Below, one piece after another: positions 44,805 to 58,486 of a stretch of 64,000 nt of DNA. The stretch is from contig JARUPZ010000017.1 in the NCBI GenBank assembly GCA_031213475.1, forward strand, positions 7,084,167 through 7,148,166. The letters are read 5' to 3'. Each line of letters begins with the position of its first letter. Within the stretch, counting starts at the first letter, position 1. The translations under genes and the position numbers were made by a program. This DNA comes from Nereocystis luetkeana (lineage: Eukaryota > Sar > Phaeophyceae > Laminariales > Laminariaceae). The notes beneath the pieces were generated by a model. It was not told the origin of the DNA and searched no databases. It saw only the letters and a list, made by a program, of their open reading frames with translations.

Positions 44805-45869
44805 CTGATGGACAGCATAGTCAGGGAATACATAGGGGCATAGAAGCACGAATCAGGATCTGCTCTTGAAAGGTCGGCGAAGATGAGCGGCCCATCCATG
44901 CGACAGTACGTAAGACATTTGCAGATGTTGAAAGTGAACAAGCCAACTTATGATTTTGCTCTGATGCGCCAATATTTATGCCAGGCGGTACTGTGGACAC
45001 TACTGGAGCTCACTCTATCTCGAAAGCTAGCATTCACCCTTAACTAGTCCGGCTCCATATGTACCCCAGATACTGCGCACCCACCGTACACGACCATAAT
45101 AGTTCATTTCGTGGTGTGTGATTTTTTTAGGTGTCTATGATAGTGTTAGACTTTACCCGTTCGCTTAAGAAACTCACTTATCTCGCAGTCTCGTTGAAGC
45201 TGCCGCCCTGACGAGGGCGTGTTTCCCGCAGACAAGGAAGGAAGTGCAAGTTCATTGCCTATGCCCTTGAGACCTGCGTAACGGAACAAAGAACACCGTA
45301 AATAACGCGGAAACGGGGATACCCAGCAGGCAGGAGGGGAGTTTGCATCATGAGGCGACTTTTTTTCCGTGTCTCTGCACGTTTCCAGCAGTCGTCGACC
45401 ACCTGAGGCGTACACCTTCGGGACACTGACAACTGTTACAGTAGTCTAACGTGACCGGAACACGATCACAACTATCGCTCGGCGCCACCTATGAGGAAAA
45501 TGGAAAAGCCAGAGGTTGCCGCTAGTGGTGTTGTTGACATCGACGGTGAGTTCACTGGGCAGTCTGTGGCCGCACATCGGTCGTCCGTACAATCGAGCAT
45601 GTCACAGACCACGACCGGTCATATATATATATATATATATATATTGTCTGAAGTTCGTTCAGCCTTGCTTGCGGCGGCTTAAACACTGCGGCAGATCACC
45701 TGACTAGACACGCTTCCCAGAAGGTACGCACATCTGAACAATGGCACAACTTGCAGTTTGTAATATTCACCATATATCCGAGAAAAACCTACTTCGATTC
45801 TAGGTTCTCCATCATTGTATGATTCACTAGCCCTCCCAAGTCCATACTGATGCAGGAGGGGGGGTACTT
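44805..45869. other. Upstream flank or intron of the root-cap-like gene
   Basis: On the minus strand this should hold the intron and earlier exons. A minus-strand open frame at 45146-45415 contains GLKGIGNELALPSLSAGN after TTACGCAG (a possible acceptor) and could be an exon, but no match to the gene family is evident. An (AT)n tract is at 45621-45644. Confidence 0.35.
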
Positions 45870-48800
45870 CATATCATTGATGGCCGTGTCTCATGGCCAT
45901 TGAAATGCGCCCACATACGCAGTCGGTCGCAGTTTCTCAACATTATGGTCTGTGTATTGGGTTTGTGCATTTGCGGTACGGGCATGGAAGTAGTGTTGCA
46001 CGAAATACGTAACATAACCCACAGCAAATTCTGGTACGGGTATTTTGTATCTTACAAAACTTAGAGAACTCGTCGACTTTCCGGGAATGTATAAGAATTT
46101 TGTACCCCGTACATTAATTAGGCGATGTGTCGCGGGCACACAAAACGTACAGCGGTTTCGGGCGCGGGTACGACTGTCGTAACAGCTCACACTAGTTCCG
46201 GGTGCAAGCACAGGATTGACTGTTGTCGTACAGAAGTCACATGAAATATGGGTACGGGTAAATACCTGAGGAAAAACCCTAGGTATGGTTCTGTACGAAC
46301 CCTGCAGAACAGAACCTTGCCGTTGTCGACCATGAACGCAAACGCAGCGTCCTCGTCCCCTTGAATCGGGTGCTTACACGTATGTACGGTCATGAAATTT
46401 TATCACGCGTGAAACCAGCCACCCACCGACCGGTTACTTAACTAGCCGAGACCACGCGAGAAAACTCGAGGTTTTCCGAGACGATTCTCGAAAACTACAC
46501 CCATACAAAGGGGGGCCACCCTGAACATAACTGGCGGCATTGGGACGACCTCGTCGATATATTACCATCCAAAACTTACCACAGACACATCGAGTTTAAG
46601 TTTCGCACTCTCCCCGTTGTCTAGAAAATCAACTCGGAAGTTGATCCGAGAGGGTGTGGTATGGCACTCGAACAACGACAAGTGCTAGTCGTGGTGCTCC
46701 GTTAAATACCGAAGAGCATCGTCGAATCCCGAATTTATTACAAGAAAGAGCATTGTCAACATTGAAGGTGCCGCCCCCCTATAGACCCTGCTCTCGCTTA
46801 GTGGCACATAAAAATTGTTCACCTTCGGCAGGAGTCACCGCAGATCTACCTGTCCTACTAGCCCCATATGGTACCGGGCAGGGTAAACATAGCTACAACA
46901 ACTGCTCCTATACATGGCTTGCCCTTTGTGCAGGACGGGTTGACACAAAACGTTGTTTAGGGGACGGGTTCTATTGGTAACGGCTGGCCTTTCGATCCCA
47001 CGGACGCTTTAAGCAAACCGCCCCCTAAGATAACGGCCCAGCCGTTCCACTGCCGCTGCCGACTTCGAGCCCCTCATAGGGTTGGGTTTCGGGGTTTACA
47101 GTTCTGTTTGAGGTTGGGTCATTAGCCGAGTTGAATTTTGCCGAAATTCAAGATCAGATAATCTAGATAGATGGAATATAAAGGTCCTGCACCACGTATT
47201 GTGGTGATTAGTCTTGCACATAACGATTTTTGTATGTAAACATGTAATAGGATTTTGTTTACGTGCAAAGGCTAATCGCCATATACATACGTACGTGCCA
47301 AATGCTCCGCCGCTACCGGTGGGATGGGGCCTGGAATTTCGCAGCTTGAAGGCTCCGGAGGGAGGTGCCTCAGAGCTTGCGTTGCGATACTTGTCGGTCC
47401 CAAACCTAGCTGCATGCTGCCTGCTCCTTCGTGCCTCGTTCGAGACGAGGGCTCCGCCAGCCCGGCGAAGAGCAACTGACATTTTATCATGCACGACACC
47501 ACGACCACTTGGACGAAAAATAGGATGTACTTCGCTGGTTGTCTGCTTAGTCAATATTCAAACCGGTGCATTGGCACCGACTGGGAGTGCAATGCCCTTT
47601 CACTAGTCTTTTTTTTTCGAATTTCATTTTCTCCTCGCCGAACACACGGTTAGTGGGCTGTCCTATTCCTTGGGGAAAATATTAAAGCGCTTACCACGGC
47701 GTATTGGTGGACCGGTTGTTTGGCAGCAGCCGGACTGCCCTGGGCATATTCCTCCGATCGTCGTTGTGCAGTACTCAACACCCCATGGTGAGTCGCACGC
47801 TGCACGCCAAAAAGAAGACCCCCGAGTAAGTGCATAGAAGGAGTAGACACGAATACACGAAGACGAAGAAGGAGGGGAGGGGGTATGTTAAGGCGGGAGT
47901 TTGAAGTATTCAACAGTAGGGGTGAACCAGAAGTTCCTTAGCCCCTCACATCAGGAGCTCGATATCTTTCCCGATACAATACTTGGAAGAAAATAATGCG
48001 TGCCACCCGACCGGCACTCCATGCGCTAGTCCTGAAGCGAACATACGAGTAAACGTTTTCTTCCTAACTGGTGGTTCCTCACTTACTTACTTAAGGAACT
48101 CACTTCATCCGAAACCTTAGGGCCAAAAAGTGCAACACCTACCGTGGGGTGACTCGTTTGTATCCTTTGGGCATCGTTAATTATATATCTCGTTCGTGCA
48201 AACCTCTGTCAAACGCACTGCCCATTTTTGCCTTTTAGACGAAACAGCCTGCTGATGCCGGGGTGCGTACGTGTAAGCTTCCAGTGTTCGATTTGTCTGT
48301 CCGTCAGCTCTATACTCCGGTGTGCGTTTATCGTTCGTGGCTTTCAAATATATTGCGAGAGCCGTACGAGGCCGACTTTCACAATCCCGAAACCAACTGA
48401 AGCGGACGAGTAGAGGGTCATCACAAGGAATTTTGGGTTGCCGCAAGCCTCCTGAATTAAAGGCAGTTTTTGTGCTACTGCTGTGGTTTTAGTTGGAGTG
48501 CTTCACGTACGGTGGGAAGTCGTGGGGTTATGCTTTCGTTGTATTCTCGCTCCACGGCCTGCTACAAGTGTGATGCCACGTTGTCGGATAAAGCTTTTCA
48601 CCAAAGGAGTATCAGGGGTGCAAGTTAGGCGTAACCCGTACGCTCGTATCTGCCACTCAACGCGCGGTTCGCGATGTTTCTGGGGTATAGCGCTTGATGG
48701 GAATGGACTACATATACACTGAAGAACATTGATTCCTTCTGGAAGGGGACCATGACAGCTTATCACCCCCTGTACCTACATTCGTAGGCGCAGCTCATAT

Positions 48801-49720
48801 ATTTTGCCAATTTATTGAAAAGACGGGCGACGTTTGCCCCTGGTCGCTGTAACATGTGTCTCTGGCAATATAGTTGGGGTTTCCTTGCTGCTGTCGAAAC
48901 AGAGCCCCGACGCCTTACGAAAACAACAGTGAAAACGTCTGCTTTACGCACTTACGAGACTTTGCAAACCTTTTCGTTCGAGTACGAGTGCATCAGTCAA
49001 CCTAGATAAGGTGCTATCTGGGTGGGTTTGGTATGTATATCAGACGGAAGGAGATCTGAAAAAGTCAGCGCAGACGAGAGGTGACACACCATTATTAGAC
49101 ACATCAATTCCTCTGCGTCCGGACAGCATATTTTTTTTCTCGAGAGAATATTTCCGAGAAGGTGCAAAATCGGCATATATATGGTGCCGGCACGAAGAAG
49201 GAGAGACCGTTACCCGCGTGTCGACACGAGCTTGGAGAAAAATAGACTCTAAAGTTACACGCACAAACAAATTTCCAACACTTATAGAATCTTATACAAC
49301 CAGTGCACGTGCCGATTTCAGCAGGACGCCCCTCCCACACATCATTCATATGAGCCCGGGTGGCATCACGGACATCTTCAGGTTCAGTTCCTTGGGTGGA
49401 ATCTTCCGTGAGTTCTATCCTGGTTAAATTATTTGATGATTGGTCCGTTTTGTTCCCAAACGCCGCTCACCAAACTACTAAACGCCATAGTCGGTAGCGA
49501 TCTCCAGCTGAACGGCCAAGGCGGTACCTTGCCTGTCTAAGTCGCTGGCTTCCCAAATATTTTTTATCGCGTACTCTGCAAGCCGCAGAGGGCCAAACTT
49601 CGTCTCGGTCGATACGATGCATGCTGGTGGCCAACAGTTTCCACACATAATGATATCAGAAAGAGAAAACGTTGTACAGCAGTCACGAAGAAATACGTTG
49701 ATCATGCCGTAGAGCAACTT
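45870..49720 (+). repeat. R3 long dispersed repeat, copy 2
   Basis: The most complete copy: it includes the beginning shared with 20690-20830 (CATGGCC, GTCGGTCGCAG), the CACAGAAGTTCCGGGTACGGG-like units, and the whole 3.3 kb aligned to 26870-30130. Near the right end a minus-strand frame of 91 codons (49478-49753) reads CGNCWPPACIVSTETKFGPL. The other copy keeps ETKF in the same frame but little else. No enzyme was identified, and there are no terminal repeats that I can see. Confidence 0.75.
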
Positions 49721-49759
49721 CACCAGAGATCGCCTGCTCAGCCCAGCTAGCACGTTCGT

Positions 49760-50560
49760 GATGTACTATATTTGCAAGTAGTGAAACATTGAGTTGTAGT
49801 TCAGCGATCATTCTATTGTACCGGCGTCTGGTTTGCCCCTGTCTTTGGCGGGATGAAAACCTGTTTTTGTATCCGTATCAGCAACAACACTTAGTCGGCC
49901 TGTGGGGGCGTGAAGCCTCAGTTTTGTATACGAAGGAACGTTTGGTTTAGAAACATGAATACATGTGGGGAAGCAACTAATGAACACACTAATCGGAGCA
50001 GTGGTGTTTTGCAGTCTCGGATGAAGGTTCACGAATATACCCGGTCACGCACAAAATATTTTTTCGACAACAAACAGGGGTATGAAAGTTTCGATTCATG
50101 TGGAGCGTTCTATGGAATCTCCTACAGGTACCTATGCCCCCATGGGATATGTGGGCACCTTTCAATGGTACACCCCAGCGGCAATATCATGGCCCTGCCA
50201 TACGATGACATGTTAGCTGCCGGACACGTCATGTGGCATCCTCCTATGGGAACATGGAACACCGCTGACAACGTCCCATGGCACGCATTGTGGGGTTACA
50301 TAAGAAATATATTCCTTAGGACATATATATCTTGAAACCTGTAGGTACTCCCACGTGTTCCATAGCTTACCCTATGATGTACACCATATTTCACCTTCTG
50401 GGATGGCATCTCATTGTGTGACCTAAGAGTCGTGTCGGAGTATCCATGGGATGCCCCATAGGTCGTCGATGGTCTGGTTCGCCGCGAAGGGTCGCGGGCG
50501 ATAAAACTCTCATGGGAGGCCTGGTGGGTTCGGCAACCAAAACTTAATGTGGACCACACC
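49760..50560 (+). other. Segment with CCATGGG-rich sequence and a 141-codon open frame
   Basis: The plus-strand frame 49910-50335 ends in a Met/Trp/His/Pro-rich part (VMWHPPMGTWNTADNVPWH). This arises from repeated CCCATGGG, CCTATGGG and CCCATGGC words between 50139 and 50285, with more (CCATGGGATG, CTCATGGGAGG) at 50453 and 50508. The words look like a decayed short repeat; the protein is not recognised. Coding is doubtful. Confidence 0.3.
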
Positions 50561-52169
50561 CCAGATAAGGAAAGTCCACCAAAACCAAGTAAAAACGAAT
50601 ATTATTGTAGGACCTGGTGTACATACCCGTTTTCTGTACTTTCTTCTAGTAATCCCACTCCGCTGCTCAGTTTTATTTGTACATTTTACGCACGAGCGTA
50701 GGGTCGTGTTCTCTTTCAGTCGCCCCTCTAGTTCGAGGAGTGTTGTAACTTGTTGCGGTTGTTGGGGAATCACGTGGTTTACGCAAACAAACATAAGTAA
50801 CCAGCGTGGAGCAGCACACGGGCAGCCTCGCCTGCCTCCAGGGTGTGTTCGTTTCTTCCTGTGATTCACTTTCTTTATTCTCTTTTTCGTCAGTTTCTTT
50901 GTCTCCCCGATTTCTCTTGTAGTTTCTTCGTCGTGTGTAACTCTTCCGTTTCGGTTGTATCCTTTCTTTGCGGTAAATTCTCATGTACGCGTCGGCACCT
51001 ATTTCCTTGGTTTTTACTTGAATTATCTCATTTGCTTTGAATTTTTTATTGTTTGGTTAGAATGCAGTTCGGTTCACGATAGACTCATCGCACGGTAGAG
51101 ATTGCACCTCCTGGCTCAACATTTGCCGCCCGTCTTAGCTCTTCAAGTACTTAGTGAGCAACTCTTACTCTACCGGTCAACACGATATTCTCACTCGTGT
51201 AGCGGTGTATGTTTTTATTTTAACGCCTAGAGGTGTAGGTCAAGTCCCATGTACAAAAACGTGCAAGTCACATTACGGGTGGGACACTGAGCTACTCATC
51301 CGAGGGCATGTCTTACCTCCCACCAAAGAGCATGGGAACGAGCGGAACGGAACGCCGCTGCCGGAGGTCATTCGTTCCGTTCCTACCTAAAAACACGTGT
51401 TTGGGTCCATACAGAATCCTGGACTTGGCTAGCCGAATCGGCACGAACGGTATCTTTATTTGCACATGCCAAAGCAAACTGGTGTCCACATCCATCTTCG
51501 GTGGTGTCCATCTATATCAAATATTCTGCTATTTGTTCCCGTTCGGTCGGGCCGTTCGGTCCTCTCGAACAAGAAAAGGGGGTGCAACAATTCTTTTTCC
51601 TCTTCCTAGGTATTATACTGTTTTTTTTAGGCTGCACTGAATCTATTCGTTTCCCCCAACCAATCAACACCGATTAATGCGACAAATAACATTCCTTTTT
51701 TCGTTCCAATGCTCTCAGGGGGGGGTTAAGACACACCCCGACGAGCTCGAAAAAAAAAAACACCTACCGTTCCAATGGTTGCGTTGCTCCATACGCCATT
51801 CTCGTATCGGTCTCCCCCCATGCGGCCACATTCGATTGGGTTGATTCCTTTTGAATTGTTCCTCCTGTTTCGCCCGTAAATTTCCGTCTGACCTTTTTCG
51901 TATTTATTTCTTGATTCAGCTACACTTTGCCCCTGAGGATTATTTTGTACATTAACATGAGGAAACACCATAATTACAACAACAGAAGCAGAAACAACAA
52001 CTTTTAACAACAACAACAGCTGCACCCAACAGCGTCGATTTCCCGACCTAACCCTATTCGCCATCGGACTGGAGAGATGGTGTACAGCATGGATGGGCCT
52101 GCCACCAACAACAGACACTGTTCTGTTGCCGCAGCTATGTCTGCGATTTGTTGTTGCTGCTGACCCCCG
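50561..52169. other. Stretch without recognised gene
   Basis: The minus strand at 50673-51060 is purine-rich and reads as Lys/Arg-rich peptide, resembling R4 in composition more than in sequence. CGGAACGGAACG and its reverse at 51351-51382 make a small imperfect hairpin. At 51960-52025 an AACAAC run precedes R2 copy 2, in the place of the CTG modules beside R2 copy 1. No gene is supported. Confidence 0.45.
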
Positions 52170-52760
52170 AGATCATGGGTAGTTTGCAAGTCAACCCCCC
52201 TCGGAGATGGGGCTCCGCTTGTTGAAGATCATTAAAGACGGATCGATCTGCTGCGGAACCAGTGCCGTCACGCCATGTGCAGTTTGTTTTGCGTCTCGGT
52301 GAAAGTCTCCTGCCAGCGTAGGTTTTTTGTGTTGTACGTGCCTGTACGCTATGCTGCTTTTCTTGCTGATGATGAGCGTGCTGCCCCAACCCAACCGCCG
52401 GCGCATCCCACTGTTACTGTCGATTAGCTCTAACAACTGCTACTCGACTAATCGTTTTGTATCTGTGTGCGAAATATACAGTACGGACGCCAAGCGTCTT
52501 GTACGTAATACTTTGTTGGGCCGCTTGCTGCCGTACGAACGGTTAGGCGTTGTTTTGCAGGAAGGCGGGCATTTATGTTTGTTTTGCTTGTGTTTGCAGC
52601 ATTTTCTCTTCGCTCCATATGTTTTAGGGTTAATGCACCTTTTCACAGTACTGTCCCACTATAACAACCTTTGAAGTCTATACAAAAGTGCCCTCAGGCG
52701 TTGCAGGGATGCCCGGAGCCGTAGGCGGGCACCAAACCGCCGCGGCGAAGCCTCTCTTCT
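52170..52760 (+). repeat. R2 repeat, copy 2
   Basis: Diverged copy of 7770-8345. It keeps AAGTCAACCCC, TTAAAGACGGATC, CCTGTACGCTATGCTG, CAGTACGGACGCC and CCGCGGCGAAGCC. The minus-strand frame SVFNDLQQAEPHLRGGLT is open, as it is in copy 1. Confidence 0.65.
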
Positions 52761-55039
52761 TGTACGATGTACCGTTTTCTATAGAGGTATATATATATAT
52801 GGACGTTAGAAAGATTCATCTGCCGGGAAGTCGAAACTTCGCTGGAAACATATTACCAGGTACAGCAAGACGAACCGGCTTGTGAAGATGGTGCGTTCGC
52901 CTACCCACATGTTTCGTGTTCTTCATTAGAACTCCGTGGTTCTTTAATTCAACGCTGATTTCACTGTATGTCGTTGTTCAGCAGAGAAACACTCGGCAGT
53001 GTGGGGCAATTTCCGCAGCAAGTACGTTGTATGGAATGCGATTTTCGCACCTAACTTGCCTACGATTTACATCTTGACGGGCGTTTTTTTTTTGCGTAAG
53101 AAAAAAAACAAAATAAATGCCGAATCAAGACGAAACCACGTATATTGAGGGGAATACATTCGTACTCAAAAACAACAGTAGTACAACTAAACAAGGCTTT
53201 TTTTATGGTACGTGAAAAACCAATCCACCGGCGAAGTTTGTGCAACCGATTTGGCTCTAGCATTCTACGTCGAGTGAGAAAGCGAAGGCTGCCCCTTTAA
53301 GGCGCAGGACGAGGATAGTAGACACACCGAGGAAGGCGCAAAACATTTTCAAGAAACTCCTGGCTAAACCTACGACCTTTTCGAGTTACTCCCACGTATT
53401 ACATTTTCGGGGGTTCCCCTAAGTTAGGCCTGGTACTATATTAGGTACTACTCTTAGAATACATGCTTTGAGCGTCCCGCGCAGAGCACGGTGGATCTAA
53501 AGAATGGTACGATCATCACCTCGGTCGCTAATCCCGCTTGTGATACGCGTCGCTTAGTAAGTATTCCGTAAATAAATGCTCGACAAGCTTTAGGACCGAA
53601 CTACTACTGTATACAGCCAAAGTATCTCAGCTCTGTGACGCGGTATTTTCGGGCTTGCTGTAGTTGAACCAATCGGTCTACAAATTATTGCGAACCACGA
53701 TTTCTCACCGGCAACCCCAGCGGAGAGAAGGACAGCAGCGAACGCACCCGTCCAGAGTCCAGATATTTTTCTTGACCCCCGCATGTTGTCAATTCTGCGA
53801 GAGGAATCAATGTCCGGTAGGAAATAATTTGATGTGTTACTGCGCCGCGATGGGTTAGTTGACAGCAGGACAGCAGCACGGTTGAATTAATCCAAGTTAA
53901 CGTCAGAGCTACGGAACAGTGCTGCAGAGACTTGCCAACTGAACCAAGCTAGCCAATATTACAATATGATGGCGGTAGGGCAACGGTGATACAAACCAAA
54001 ACTGATCAGCGAGTTGTTTGGCTTCAAGGATCGCTTCCCGACAACGCGCGCAACAACACCAGTAGTACGCGGAGTATTAAAACCGGACGGATACTCCCCA
54101 AATACTGTCCTAGCCCGAACACGATGTGCTAACGCCCCTATGCCGCAAACACGTGAAACAAAAAAACTGATGCTTCACTTCGTGCGAAAAACGTCTTCAT
54201 GTAAAGGCATGCATGTCTTGTCAAAGGAGTCGTGCTGCGAACAGTACGGGTTCCATTTTGAATATGTATTTACAGCTGTATTACATGACTTCATATATAT
54301 ATATGTATATACTTCGTATACAACATCCCCCTCTGGGCGATGGCCGGTGGAGTGGAGTGCGCAAAAGGGTGAAATGAAGACCATACAAGTACAACGTGAT
54401 TATATACCCCTGGTTACAAAACACGCATGTCCGATAGCATATGGTATTACATGACGAGATTACGAAATGCCTGCGTTTTACATGCGAAGTGGTCTAGAAC
54501 TGCACCAACACCTACCTACCTGCATTTCTGGGGACAAAAAAAAATGAAAATCGTGAGGAACCGCATTAATTGCCGATTGACATCATAGCCGATTTATAGC
54601 GCTTGACTCAGACGAACAGTAGTATCATGTCGCATCCGTATGTATGTGTATGTATGTATTTGTTGTGGCGCTCATGAGGAGCAGGTTCTGTCCCGCACGA
54701 AACTGATGCCTCCGATGAAAAGAAGTTTTCAAGACATTCTACGCGTGACACATTGCACACGACACGCCTGAAACACGGCACATACCGCGGATCTGGGGAA
54801 AACGTGATACAAATCGTGGGAACCTAATAATTTGCACATGATGGGGTCTGTTAGAGCGTCAGGCGCACCGGACGACCGTAAGTGGTAGTCGGCGAGGAAC
54901 GACTCGCGAGGTGTTATCGTGTATTCGAAGTAGCGAGCGAGTACCACAATAAGCTGAAGAAACGTCAAAATGTTTTATTCCACGCACGGGAGCATGGCAC
55001 AATGGCCACTTCACTGATGAGGAAATGGCCTTCACTAGG
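52761..55039. other. Stretch without recognised gene
   Basis: Open frames (for example 54014-54454, 146 codons) have no known motif and mixed, stop-poor but unremarkable sequence. One TACCWGGTA motif is at 52854. A short (AT)n-like run is at 54294-54306. No RNA gene was seen. Confidence 0.45.
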
Positions 55040-55300
55040 TCGTTACTGTTCTCCAGGAACGTCTTAGATTCCTTAAGGAATCGTCGCCGAAAATGCTGCC
55101 CAGCGCTAAACCTCGTTCCCATGTCGGGTAGTATGTTATTGGGCCCATACAAATGCAAAACGGTGAGCAAACAAACTCAGGACGGTCGTATTCTTGCGTC
55201 AACTATTCTACCACCATACAAAATACAGACTTCGGTTGCAACTCCCTCACTGTAACTCCAAGCCTTATGTAGGTCGCCGAAACGCCTACGCGCGGGTACT
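55040..55300 (+). repeat. R1 repeat, fragment
   Basis: It matches the beginning of the other two R1 copies: CTTGCGTCAACTATTCTAC (55190; compare 1414 and 62170), AACTCCAAG, CGCCGAAACGCC and TACTTGACGAGCC (compare 62255-62290). The rest of R1 is absent. Confidence 0.6.
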
Positions 55301-56234
55301 TGACGAGCCATTCTCAAGCGTGCTAGCGTCCACTTAATGCGAGAACAACAACAACAACCACAACCTATTACACCATAACATCAGGCTTGTAGCGAGTGGG
55401 ACAGGTCATTCTAGCAGGTGCAAGGACGGACTCACCTTCATGGTGTGATCGCGAGGAGTACTCATGGCAGCGCAGTTGGGGTGTACGGGGTGTGTCAGTC
55501 AAGGTCACTTAGGATTCGCGGGTCTTTCTAGGCAGCAGCGGCAGAGCAGCAATGCTCAATCGGAATGTCATTGCGCGGAGAGGCGGCCGCCACCGGCTAC
55601 ACTTAAGTACAGCAGGATATTGCGCCATTATTAAGAGACTAGATTTGACGAGCAAGGAGGAGGGAGACATAACGTCGAGGAGAAGGGCAGAGACGGGTTG
55701 AACTCACACTGCGATATATATGTTTGTTTTGTTTAGATCAGAACCGCAGGCGCCAGGAGAGAGTTTAGTCCGGGGCGGGGGAGAAGGGGAACCGACGGGA
55801 AGAGAGTGGCAACGATAGTAAGTGCAAGGGAGCAGGCCTAGTGGGCTAAGGTGATTAGACGGCCATTGAGAACGGCACGGCGAAATGGCACACGGAGATC
55901 CACGACCGGCCCGCACATAATCACGAGAGCAGCAGGTATCGTCTTTCATTCAGTTTTGTTTTTCACGAGGTGGTAGTATGCACTTGTCATTCACGTCACT
56001 GGTCTTTGTAGTGTTGGTCAGTTGCACACCCTCCATGGGAATGATCCCCGCAATTGTCAGGGGTGTGGTATCATAGCTGTTCTGCACCTTTTGAAAGGCA
56101 GTCCCGGAAGACAATGTCATGGCGATCGTTGGTTTTCGCATGGTCATTTTGGTTCAATATCTTCTGTTTATATGAACAAATGTCCACGAGTCGTCACTCT
56201 GACCGCCTGGTGTGATACTCCTTGCGCTCAGACC
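55301..56234. other. Stretch without recognised gene
   Basis: Contains an (AAC)n run at 55346-55362 and GC-rich, purine-rich sequence at 55640-55800. No open frame above chance length. Confidence 0.45.
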
Positions 56235-56458
56235 CGTTCTACGATAGAGGTAGCACATTTCCGCTATTTTGTTTCTGAAAAACGGGATTCCTTGCCGCCT
56301 CATCTTGATTTCGAAAAAATCGTTTTTGTAGACTCGGGGCCATGGAATTATTCGCCGCGATGCAATTTGAGTCTTGCTGAATCAGTTTTCGGGTAAGGTA
56401 TGGAGCTCCTTAAGTGAGGAGCCTCAGAAAAATTAGGGTGAACCTCTATCGTAGAACG
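56235..56458. mobile_element. MITE family M2, copy 2
   Basis: Perfect 17 bp inverted ends: CGTTCTACGATAGAGGT at 56235-56251 and its reverse complement at 56442-56458, bounding 224 bp. The interior matches copy 1 (39265-39503) through GTAGCACATTTC, TTTTCGGGTAAGGTATGGAG and AATTAGGGTGAACC. The perfect ends suggest this copy is the younger. Non-coding. Confidence 0.85.
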
Positions 56459-56730
56459 TCCGCTTCACGGCTACCACGCTTTTTGGTGCGCTGCAGGCAG
56501 CACTCAAGACAGCGACCGCGGTAGTCTGTAGCCACGAGTTGGTCAGTTTTAGTTGTGGTAACGGGAAAACTCTATGCTGTATGTAGTTGAGTGGGTGCAT
56601 GCGGCCATGTTACTGCTGTCGCGCAGTCCGCACTCTGGTTTGATTTTCGAGTGCGCTCTCTTTGTCTCGTGTATTTTTCAGGTGTTCCCTCTATGTAGTA
56701 GCCGAATCGTATTTTTTATGGCTTTTTTGT

Positions 56731-56768
56731 CTTCGTAGGGCTCCAGCACCTTTGTGTGACCACGGATT
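56731..56768 (-). repeat. Short dispersed repeat, inverted copy
   Basis: Reverse complement of 731-768, again beside a CAA/AAC trinucleotide run (56785-56840). Confidence 0.6.
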
Positions 56769-56769
56769 A

Positions 56770-58139
56770 CTTGATTTGAGAGAACAACAAGAACGGCAAC
56801 AAGAGCAACAACCAACAACAACAACAACAACAGCAACAAAATAGAGTCGTCGTATGCACTTATTATGTTGTTCTAACTTCAAGCAGCCCGTTTTCAAACC
56901 AATACGCTATACGTAGTCCTTTTAAATAGCAAGATTTGAAACACAAACATATACCAGGTACGATACGCATAAAAATTGGGTGAAAAGCACGGCCCTTCCC
57001 ACCTGCTAAAACAGACACCAGACCACGAAGGCGCAGACATGAAACGAAACCAATGTGTAAACTGTACAAACATACGCGCCTATGGTCGAGTTTGATGAGT
57101 TACCTTCAACCTTAGACTTCAAGCCCAACCGCTCTATTTACAATAGTTCCATTTTCCACCTGAGAACTACCAGGTACGCAGATCTTTGTTCGTAAGACCT
57201 ACCAGGTATGCCAGGGGGCAAGCGAAGTATCCCCAAAAACGTCGAAATTCAAAGATATCCCCTCCAGAAGTTTTTAGAACACGCTTCCTATTATGAGCAC
57301 GTTTAGAAAAAAAAAACTTCCAAACTTTTGGAAAAGCCCGAAAACTCGAGCCGATCTTTGGTTCGAAGCGGCGAGATTCCGAGTCCTTGACAGACATCGA
57401 TCGACTAAGCCAACGACTGCGCTTGTTAGGGGCTCCGACCCACCCTAGGGTCACCGTCTTCACTGCATGGTCGGGGTTGTGTGGTAGGAGTTGACCAGGC
57501 GTATGATTAGAAAACCATTTAGCCGCTGGTGTGCCCAAACCAGACGACAAAACTTCTCCATCCGTCTCGAAGGGCAAAAAAAAAACTTTTTTTCAGATTT
57601 ATGGGAGGATACCGTAGGACGCCGCCAGCAAACTCTCGCGCCCTAGACCATGCATCCACCAGATATCTTCAAGGACGCCATCTATATTGTTTGGCCTGGC
57701 CCGACACCGAGTGGGTTGGCGGTGGGCTGCATCTATGTTGAGATCGAGCGTCAATCGTCACACGAGCTGGTTTCTATCAGCGTGTTGACAATTAATTTGC
57801 AACCAGAAAAAAAAACAAAATAGTGCCGCCTGCAGCCGTTGTTGGGGAAAAAAAAGAAGAAAAAAACAAACCATTCTTTATATATTTTTTCAACACCGGC
57901 GGTACGAGGAAATTTTCGGCGGTCATTTCAAGGCAATACGCGTTTCCATTGGCGTAGGTCTAACATGTTGTGTGTTGTAGTTGTGGTTGTTCTGTCCGCG
58001 AATATTGAGTTCACACGACAAACTCCAAAAAACGTATTTATTTGTCGTTGCTTTTCATCTATCATAATTTTTGCTTTCCAACTTATTGACTTGTATCAAG
58101 ATAGATAGGAGGTTTTGCTCTCAGCTATATTCCAGACAA
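56770..58139. other. Stretch without recognised gene
   Basis: Holds three TACCWGGTA motifs (56952, 57168, 57200). Minus-strand frame 57167-57577 (136 codons) reads SFRAFPKVWKFFFSKRAHN and has no recognised motif. Nothing else was seen. Confidence 0.4.
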
Positions 58140-58370
58140 AAGCCGTGGTCACAGGTGTGGTCTCTTCTCCCCTCCGGTGCATTCCTTTACTTTTAATCGC
58201 GCATAGGGTTCAGCGTTCCCACTGATGCCCAGTGGTCGTCGATTTCCATGTGACTCACGCTCTCGTGCTTTCCGCTCGTCATGTTTTATGCAAGAACAAG
58301 TCCTCTCAAGAGTATGGACGGACTCGGTTAGACTCAAATCCACGGAATTTGATTTTGATAGGCACGCGTA
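58140..58370 (+). repeat. Dispersed repeat related to 7115-7350 and to the SINE body
   Basis: AGCCGTGGTCA, TTYATTTA/TTTACTTTTAATCGCG, GGGTTYAGCRTTCCC and CGTGCTTTCSGYTCG recur in order at 7128-7280. The CTTCATTTTTATCGCGGGAAGATTTCAGCC part of the SINE near 30950 is a weaker match. If all belong together, these two would be headless relatives of the SINE. Confidence 0.45.
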
Positions 58371-58486
58371 ACACCTACAGTCCTACCAAAAAACCGTGGA
58401 CGCCAATATAACCAATGATATACTTCGACCAGAGTCGGCAAGGAAGGGAAAAAAGGGCTAAAATCTTCTTCAACCCCTTCAGAATC

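Noticed and set aside
44122-44808. 228-codon plus-strand frame
   Set aside because: It overlaps the root-cap-like exon in antisense and exists because that exon is GC-rich with biased codons.
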